A stretch of 64,000 bases of DNA. Origin: Anniella stebbinsi (taxonomy: Eukaryota > Chordata > Lepidosauria > Squamata > Anniellidae). This document shows, piece by piece, positions 56,361-64,000 of this stretch (the stretch's first letter is position 1; the number at the start of each line of letters is the position of its first letter). The notes under the pieces are model-generated. The model saw only the letters and a program-made list of their open reading frames with translations. It had not been told where the DNA came from and ran no database searches. The stretch covers positions 187,123,654 through 187,187,653 of the forward strand of contig JARDYH010000001.1 of NCBI GenBank assembly GCA_029215795.1, given 5' to 3'. Both the position numbers and the translations under genes were made by a program.

Positions 56361-57530
56361 CGTAAGATCAACCTCTGTACTAGAGGACTAGAGAATGACC
56401 AATGTTATATAACACCATTTTTAAAAACGGAATCTGGGGTGTGGAGTGGTGATTACAGGCCAGTTAACTTAATGTCTATTCTGGGTAAATTAGTGGAAAG
56501 CGTTACTAAAGATAAAATTAGTAAGCATTTAAAAGGACAAGCCCAGCTGAAAAAGAATCAACATGGCTTCCAGAAAGGAAAGTCCTACCTCACTAACTTT
56601 TTAGAGTTCTTTGAGAGTGACAAGAAACATGTAAACAGGGTGATCGGTGGACATTGCGTACTTGGAACTCCAGAAGGTTGTTAATAAAGTCCCCTACCAA
56701 ACTTAGCAGTCATAGAATAAGCAGTCATAGAATAAGAGGAGAGGTCCTCTTCTGGAGCAGTAACTGGTTAACGATCAGAAAACAAAGTAGCAATAAATGG
56801 TCAATTCTCGCAATGGAGGGATGTAAACAAAGAGGTCCCACAGGGAACCGTTTGGAGACCAATGCCTTTTTACTTGTTCACAAATGATCTGGAATTAGGA
56901 GTGAGCAGTGAGGTAGTTCATAAGGGGATTTTGAATAGCTCCAAAACGATCTCTTCAAACTGGGAGAATGGGCATCAAAATGGCAAATGCAGGTAGGGGC
57001 AAAAATCCCAACACATAAACACTGCTTGTATCTGAGCTAGCAGTGACTGATCTAGTGTGGGGGATGGACAGCTCGGTGAGTCAAGGGGCTGGAGCATCTC
57101 GCCTGTGAGGGAAGGAACAGCTGGGACTGTTTAGCTTGGAAAAAAGGAGGCTAAGGAGAGACATGATAGAGGTGGACAAAATTGTGCATAGTGGGGAGAA
57201 TGTGCATAGGGAGACATTTTTGTCCCTCTCTCAAAATACTAGAACCCAGTGGGGTCATCCCATGAAGCTGGTTAGTGGGAGATTCAAGCCAGATAAAAGG
57301 AAGTACTTCTGGACATCAGGAAAACCTTCCTGACTGTTAGAGCAATACCACAATGGAACCAATGACCTAGGGAGGTGGTGGGCTCTCCCACACTAGAGGC
57401 ATTCAAGAGGCAGCTGGACAACCATCTGTCAGGGAAGCTTTAAGGTAGGTTCCTGCATTGAGCAGAGGGTTGGACTCGATGGCCTTAGAGGCCCCTTCCA
57501 ACTTTACTATTCCATGATTCTATGATTCAC
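56361..57530 (+). pseudogene. CR1 LINE RT remnant with 3' end
   Basis: DYRPVNLMSILGKLVESVTK, QHGFQKGKSYLTNFLEFFE, then after decay EKRRLRRDMIE and the 3' tail GAGCAGAGGGTTGGACTCGA with ATTCTATGATTC. Catalytic box not found; several frame breaks. Confidence 0.82.
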
Positions 57531-57589
57531 ACAGTGCATAGTTAAACTATGGGATTCACTAATACAAGATGTAGTGATGGCCACTTGAT

Positions 57590-57846
57590 TTGGATAGCTT
57601 TAACAGGGGATTGGACAAATTAATGGAGGATCAGGCTATCGGTGGCTACTGGTCCTGATGGCTATGTGCTACCTTCAGTATCAGAGGCAGTATGCCTATG
57701 TACACCAGTTGTTGGGGAACATGGGAAGGAGGGTGCTGTTGCTTATGGGTTTCCTGTGGACAGCTTGTTGGCCCTCTGTGTGAACAAAATGCTGGATGAA
57801 ATGGACCTTTGTTCTGATCCAGCGTAACCTTTCTTATGTTCTTATG
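57590..57846 (+). mobile_element. CR1-family 3' tail (second subfamily)
   Basis: AATGCTGGATGAAATGGACC, GTTCTGATCCAGCGTAACC and TTCTTATGTTCTTATG at the end; matches the fragment at 22315-22400. Confidence 0.7.
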
Positions 57847-58711
57847 TTCAGAGCAACAGACTCAGAGTAAGGAATAAGGGAAGAGAGTCAAGGAAACCAA
57901 TATAAGACAGTTTTGTGTGGAACATAGAGAGAGGCATAGTTGGTGGACAACTTTTAAGTAAGGATGAAAAGTCTTGAGTTTTATGTGGAAATTGACATGG
58001 GGCCACTGAAGAGATTTCATGGGAAGGATGGCAATAGCTAGTGACCATGCCAAATCTCAGAAGAAGAGGTTCAAAGATGAATTGCAGGGTTTGACCCCCA
58101 AGTTCCTTCCAAAGTGGGCTCAGACCCTCCCCCATCCCCAGAAAATTGGCTCTAACGCACACACATCAGAGCATTCTCATGTTCCCCACCAGAATAGGAA
58201 GGCTGGCGACTATGAGGCAATGGGTCCCAACTCAAATCAGAGCTAAGCTAACGGATTCAATTTTCTCTCCCAGAGCTATTCCAAATCTTTCTCCAGAGCT
58301 ATTCCAAATCTGGCCCTTCGCCCATCTGTTCTGAACTGACTGAAGAATAAAGATGCACCAAACTGGAAGGCTAGCAGGGAGAGGAATATAATTGTTTGAG
58401 CAAGAGATGGTTATGGCGTTGACCAATCGTTTCTGTAAGTTGTAAGGAAAGGAAAGGGTGGGTCTTGGTGGTGCTCGTAAGGAATAAGCTGTAATCATTA
58501 GAGGCTGATTGGTTGTGGAAGCAGAAGTAGAATGATTTTGCTTTGAAGCAGATTGCAAGACTATAAGGTGGGGAGAAGTAACTATATATATCCAACAACA
58601 GTGAAAAAACATGTGTACAAGGGGAAATGCTATAAAAAAAGCCCAAACTTTGTAGCTTAAAATCTGACCAAGTCCCAGGTGCACGGTACATTTCATATAT
58701 TTTTCAACACA
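57847..58711. other. Anonymous non-coding DNA
   Basis: Nothing recognised. Confidence 0.35.
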
Positions 58712-58868
58712 GAGAGCCTATCTACACTACTGCTTTAAAACGGTTTACAACGGGTTTTAAACGGTTTATAACAGTTTTGAGAACTGTTGGGGCCCAGGAC
58801 ACACTGCATATACAGTTTTCAAAACGTTTTCAAAGTGTTTTATCCTCCGTGTGGAGATAGGCTCTTAT
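58712..58868. mobile_element. Small TIR MITE, ~157 bp
   Basis: The left AGAGCCTATCTACACTA pairs with the right end inward AAGAGCCTATCTCCACACG; internal AAACGGTTTA repeats. Confidence 0.65.
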
Positions 58869-60312
58869 ACATCCCATTATATATTAAAGGGTGTGAAGGA
58901 GGAACTCTTGTACAGTTTTAGAAATATGAGGTGCTGGTATTGTGGAGATGGGATAAGTACCAGCATGAGGTTGGTAAGCAAGTACCTCAGTGCTTTTCCA
59001 GGTGTGGATGTGGTATTTTACACCAAGAAACCAGAGATTTGTGCAGGAACTATCACTCAGATCTACAATGCTGGGTTGCTGGGAAATGTGCTTTCCCAAA
59101 ATAATGTTATTTTCCTCTCCTTGGAAACTCACCATCTTGAAGAGGAGAATGCACCACAGGTGTTGGCCAGCCACCTCGTATTTCTGCTTGCTGGTTGCTT
59201 GAATAATTGAGAAACACTTTCCAGTCTCCTCTGTCACTCCCTAAATTATCTGAGTTAGAGTCTGAGAAGTACTGCTTAAAAAGAAATTTATGTCCCTCTC
59301 TTGGCTACAGTTGCTTCACAGCAAATTCATTATCTCACTAGGTGAGCAACATACAGAAAAAAACAAGCCAAAACCAATTTAAGTGGCTTTTAAAAATACC
59401 ACAGTTGTAGCAATGTGAGGTTTTTTTGTTTAATCTGAAATGTATAACCTGACAATAGTTGTACATTTCAAATAACAATGTATTAACTTGCTCTCGCCTC
59501 TGATTTATTTGCAAGTTCAGCTGATGTGATTTGAGAAAGAAGTGCTCTGAGTTACAAGAAACTCTTGACATACCTTTTTAAACCGTGGGAGAAGTGATCA
59601 AGCAAATATAAGCATGGACACCATGTTAGATATGCAGAAGGGGAAGAGGTCAGAATTCCTTAGAAGCGCACAGTGTTTCCAAGCACACAGGGCTTGTGCG
59701 TAATTTGCACATCAACATTTCCTCCCAGATTATTTTCTCAACCTGAACAAGAAATCAACATTTTTTTTCCTTCAGGGAAAGCAGAAATGCTTTGAAATTG
59801 AAGTTGCTTCCATAGTAAGGGTGACCCAATCCAGGCTTCAATTGGTCGAGCACGGGAGGAAAGTGTATTGCTCTTATTCTTTGCACTGTGATGAAATCGA
59901 CTCTGCTCTGTCAGTGTGATATGGCAGAGCTTGCTGTCCCTAAAACCCAGATTTTCAGTGCCAGGGAAAACATACTTCCGGATGGGGGGGAAATAGCTCC
60001 CACTCCCTCCCCCCATTATGCCCAACGTTCTGAAAAGAAGCAAAAATCCCAAGTTATCCAGGGCAGGATCTGAAGGGAGGATCTGCGCATTGGCGGAGGG
60101 AGCTTTTATCCTTTACTTGACTGATGCACAGCTGTGCATCTCCAGTTTACTGGAATGGGGAGAAATGGGGAGGTTGCTCTCCCTATGAGAGCACCCCTGC
60201 CCCAATTTCACCACTTTAGAGCATACTGTCAGGGAATGCAGCAGATCTATTTTTAAAAATGAGGAATATTTTTAGAAGGAGGAAGTGTATGGCTGGCCCA
60301 TGCTCACTGACT
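58869..60312. other. Anonymous non-coding DNA
   Basis: A 119-codon open stretch at 58851-59210 has no recognisable domain and starts inside the MITE; not called a gene. Confidence 0.35.
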
Positions 60313-60670
60313 AAGAGCATCATTAGATGAGCGTTTTATCGCACACTTGTTATTCCCCACTTACAGATGTCCGTGACTCCTTTTGACGATGCTGTCCACC
60401 TCCCATGCATCTCCAGCTCCTCCTTGCTTGCTTTCCGTCACAAAATAGACCCCTTTAAATCCATTTTTTAAGAAATGGAATATGCTGCCATTTCCTGCGG
60501 TGTGCAGGAAAAGTGGCACAATAAAAGCGGCCACTAAATGGGCCACGTATGTGGACATTGTTTACTTCCTCTTTCTTCCCCTGTGTGAAGAAAGAAGAAG
60601 TATTGTAGGACAGAAGTGGAAGGAAAGTGACAATAAGGAAACTTAATTTCCTCCCATCTGATGACACTCT
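60313..60670. mobile_element. TIR MITE (AAGAGC..CATCAGA family)
   Basis: Left AAGAGCATCATTAGATGAGC, right inward TAGAGTGTCATCAGATGGG. Interior shares TTTTATCGCACAC and TTTCCTGCGGTGTGCAGGAAA with 20996-21381. Confidence 0.68.
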
Positions 60671-61626
60671 AAATGTCACACCTGAGCAGGGACCTGAGTC
60701 CAAGACGCTTAGTTCAAATCTGACACTATGCATTGCACCTGGAGAGAGGTGACATCAGCCTTGCTTTTTCTTTCTTGCTATATGTTTTACATTTATGAAG
60801 CAAAAGCGCATCCTTCAGGTCCCTGGACAGTTTAAGACATAACTAATCAATTGCTTAAGGACGTGAGAGTACCTTGCAGTATTAACAGAAAAAAGGTTCG
60901 CCTATTGCAGCATAGCCTACAAGATTTCCATCCAGCAGCTGGTGCTAGATGATCCTTTTGAACTGGGCTGGTTATATACCAGTAGACTGTGGTCTGCCTT
61001 TTGCCCACCCTTGTACTATGCCACCACACTGACTCCACTCAGCCACACAGCCATGCTTGTAAGCAAGACAAAATTTATATGGAAGAGTCTATTTTGTTTC
61101 ACTTGCTAGATTTTAATGATTCACCACATTGAGATTGAGTCACATCTAGTCAAAACCATAGCAGCAACTTGATACATTTAATTGAACAGAGAATGTTTTC
61201 ATTCTGATGTCAGCTTAGTTTTGCTGATTACAATCAGTGGTATTTTAAGTGGAAAAACAGAATTCCTTTTAGCAGCTAAACTAACTTGCGGTTCATCAGC
61301 TGGATATGAAGCAGTGCTCATACAATATATGTTCTCAGAGGCTTTCTTTTATAACATTATGGCTTACAGAGTTGTTAAAAAGTGAAAATTACAACTGACA
61401 CCAAGGGCCACAAACCATCTGCCCCAAGAATTTGTCTGAAAATCAGCAAAAAAAAATTAAAACAATTTTTAGAATAAGAACCCTGTATTTTCTCAGCATG
61501 GGCTTGACAGAGATGTGTGGAGAAATTCTTTTAAAGGCAAAAATCTTCTCCATTTCCTCCCAGGAGTTCTCTTAGTCAACTAAATGTAAGGCCAAGTAGA
61601 ACTTCCCATAATTAACAAATACTGTA
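60671..61626. other. Anonymous non-coding DNA
   Basis: Nothing recognised. Confidence 0.35.
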
Positions 61627-61728
61627 AGAATGAAATCCTATACACACTTACCTGGGAAGAAGTCCATTAGAACTCAATGAGATTGACTTCTGAGAAGACA
61701 TGTACTGTAAGAGTGCAATCCTACAGGA
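61627..61728. mobile_element. Short palindromic dispersed repeat (AATCCTATACACAC ends)
   Basis: AAATCCTATACACACTTACC and the mirror-type AGTGCAATCCTACAGG flank AGAAGTCCATTAGAACTCAA; common squamate-type repeat, degenerate pieces also near 16010 and 20002. Confidence 0.5.
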
Positions 61729-61857
61729 ATGATGCTTGATGGATGGAGGGTTTCATTCCACACTGGACTGGACAATTGAAAACACAGAAACAAACACATT
61801 ATTCTTGTGGAGTTGTTAGATTGATTTTTAATTTTATTTGGAATTCTCTCTGTGTGC

Positions 61858-61888
61858 CTGTGTGTGTGTGTGTGTGTGTGTATGTATG
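61858..61888. repeat. (GT)n microsatellite
   Basis: About 13 GT dinucleotides. Confidence 0.9.
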
Positions 61889-61986
61889 ATTGTTGCCTTC
61901 CCTTGTTTTTTTCTCATTTTTCCTTCCTCCCCTCCCCAAAGCACACACACATATTTGGCTACATTGTTGTGAAAGGGAATTCTCAC

Positions 61987-63786
61987 TAGGGGTGTGCACG
62001 GACCCCCCGGATCGGATCGGGACCCGGATCGGGACCTCCAATTTTGTCCCGGACCGGTTCGGACAAAATCGGAGGCCCCCCGGACCGGATCGAGTCCGAT
62101 CCCGACCCAAAAATCGTAAATTTTTGGATCGGCCGCCATTTTTTTCCCCATAGACTTGCATTGCAATGCAAGTCTATGAGGAAAAAATGGCGGCGGGTGG
62201 GTAAGGGGGGGCCTAACTCCCTCCCCCCCCCGGGGCCGTCCGCTGTGGACGGCCCCGGCAGGTAAACCCCCTCCCCCGCGCTCCCTACCCCCCCTGGGGC
62301 CGCCCGCTTCCATCTGCTGGCGCCCGCGGGCGCCAGCGGATAGAAGCGGACGGCTCCGGGGGGGGGTAAGCCCCCTTCCCCACCACTTACCTTCTCGGCC
62401 CGTCCGGCGCCGGCGGCTACTACCAGCGGGCTCCGCGGCCTACTCTCGAGTAGCGCGCCGGGTGATGACATCACCCGGCGCGCCACCCTGGAGCAGGCCG
62501 CGGAGCCTGCTGGTAGTAGTAGGCGCCGGCGCCGGACGGGAGCCGCCGGGCCGGGCAGGTAAGGGCCCCCCTCCCCCCTCCGCGCGCCCCCTCCTCCCCT
62601 CCACGCACCCCCTCCTTACCTTTCCGGCCCGGCGGCTCCCGTCCGGCGCCGGCGCCTACTACTTCCAGCAGGCTCCGCGGCCTACTCTAGAGTAGCGCGC
62701 CGGGTGATGACATCACCCGGCGCGCCATCCTAGAGCAGGCCGCGGAGCCTGCTGGGAGTAGTAGGCGCCGGCGCCGGACGGGAGCCGCCGGGCCGGAAAG
62801 GTAAGGGCCCCCCTCCCCCCTCCGCGCGCCCCCTCCTCCCCTCCACGCACCCCCTCCTTACCTTTCCGGCCCGGCGGCTCCCGTCCGGCGCCGGCGCCTA
62901 CTACTTCCAGCAGGCTCCGCGGCCTGCTCTAGAGTAGCGCGCCGGGTGATGACATCACCCGGCGCGCCATCCTAGAGCAGGCCGCGGAGCCTGCTGGGAG
63001 TAGTAGGCGCCGGCGCCGGACGGGAGCCGCCGGGCCGGGCAGGTAAGGGCCCCCCTCCCCCCTCCGCGTGCCCCCTCCTCCCCTCCACGCACCCCCTCCT
63101 TACCTTTCCGGCCCGGCGGCTCCCGTCCGGCGCCGGCGCCTACTACTTCCAGCAGGCTCCGCGGCCTGCTCTAGAGTAGCGCGCCGGGTGATGACATCAC
63201 CCGGCGCGCCATCCTAGAGCAGGCCGCGGAGCCTGCTGGGAGTAGTAGGCGCCGGCGCCGGACGGGAGCCGCCGGGCCGGGCAGGTAAGGGCCCCCCTCC
63301 CCCCTCCGCGCGCCCCCTCCTCCCCTCCACGCACCCCCTCCTTACCTTTCCGGCCTGGCGGCTCCCGTCCGGCGCCGGCGCCTACTACTTCCAGCAGGCT
63401 CCGCGGCCTGCTCTAGAGTAGCGCGCCGGGTGATGACATCACCCGGCGCGCCACCCTAGAGCAGGCCGCGGAGCCTGCTAGTAGTAGTAGGCGCCGGCGC
63501 CGGACGGGAGCCACCGGGCCGAGAAGGTAAGTGCCCCCCTCCTCCCCCCCCCCGCTGTCCACTTTCATCGGCGGGCGCCCGCTGGCGCCCGCCAATGGAA
63601 GCGGCGGTGGGCGCCAGTGGGCGCCCGCCGATCCGCCGATCCGCCGAACCGGTTCGGAGCTTTTTCGGACCGGTTCGGATTGGATCGGCCGATCCAGCTG
63701 CGGGATCGGAAATCGGATAATTTATCCGATTTCCCACTGGACCGGACTCGGATCGTGGATCGGGTCCGATCCAGTGCACATCCCTA
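61987..63786. mobile_element. GC-rich hAT non-autonomous element, 1800 bp, five palindromic modules
   Basis: TAGGGGTGTGCA left, TAGGGATGTGCA inward on the right; ATTCTCAC duplicated at 61979-61986 and 63787-63794. 30-bp palindrome at 62149-62178. The ends are almost identical to 38016-39580; the two differ mainly in module number. Confidence 0.94.
62386..63532. repeat. Tandem array of five 242-bp palindromic modules with outward splice donors
   Basis: GGGTGATGACATCACCC at 62460, 62702, 62944, 63186 and 63428: exactly 242 bp apart. Plus-strand donors (GT) at 62559, 62801, 63043, 63285 and 63527 (the last AAG|GTAAGT); minus-strand donors (CTTAC) at 62386, 62615, 62857, 63099 and 63341. Nearly identical copies. 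Confidence 0.92.
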
Positions 63787-63794
63787 ATTCTCAC

Positions 63795-64000
63795 TACTCT
63801 CGTCCTCACGTGAAGGACTGCATGGTTGAAAAATACCATTTGTGTTCTCAAGATTTTTACAAGGTTTTCTTCTCTTTTGCATTTCTGGGTTTGGGGCAAG
63901 AAAACCCCAAACACCTTTTATGTTATCCCCCCCCGAGGGTTGTGCTGTAGGGAGCGGTCCTTGGCAATAGGGCCCAAGTAACTGGGCAGAGTAGGGTGTG
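63795..64000. other. Anonymous flank to the window end
   Basis: No feature seen. Confidence 0.4.

Noticed and set aside
58851..59210. 119-codon open frame
   Set aside because: No recognisable domain; it starts inside a MITE.

Overview
This is a eukaryotic window, almost certainly a squamate reptile (lizard-type). It holds CR1 LINE 3' tails ending in ATTCTATG octamers, L2-type LINEs with ATT-microsatellite tails, L1 ORF2 remnants, a Penelope-like element, and many hAT elements and MITEs with 8-bp target duplications. I could not recognise any host protein-coding exon, rRNA or tRNA gene. The only intact gene is a hAT-type transposase. The species and the host locus cannot be told from the sequence.

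Layout. Bases 60-2160 are two abutting tandem arrays: 30-33-bp units with higher-order periods, then a ~140-bp satellite. Bases 2740-7136 carry an 842-codon hAT (Ac-like) transposase on the minus strand, with its own TATA/CCAAT promoter, internal repeats and one recognisable transposon end at 7136. Bases 7196-11585 are LINE and MITE remnants. Bases 11586-15831 are a giant fold-back hAT element with almost identical ~1.9-kb inverted arms and a CpG-rich cargo in each arm, flanked by a perfect 8-bp duplication. Bases 15832-31136 are MITEs, L1, L2 and CR1 fragments, including an L2 inside an antisense CR1. Bases 31137-32016, 38016-39580 and 61987-63786 are three GC-rich hAT elements, each with a perfect 8-bp duplication, carrying 1, 4 and 5 copies of one palindromic module. 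Bases 40155-43318 are a second fold-back hAT element, inserted in a Penelope-like GIY-YIG coding region. Bases 44873-45581 are a hAT element with different ends that carries a related palindromic module. The remainder is old LINE/MITE debris and anonymous non-coding DNA.

How the parts may work together. The minus-strand transposase lies inside an element whose 7136 end matches the left ends of both fold-back elements, so it (or a relative) is a plausible mobiliser of them. The non-autonomous elements carry two recurring cargo modules. One is a ~145/160-bp tandem unit. The other is a CpG-rich palindrome with a CRE-like core (TGACGTCA or TGAT(G/T)ACATCA-type) and consensus splice donors (AG|GTAAG) about 88-97 nt from its centre on both strands, pointing outward. 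The second module looks like a bidirectional promoter plus first exon spread by DNA transposons. It is the strongest candidate here for an undescribed system; the sequence features are seen directly, the function is inference.
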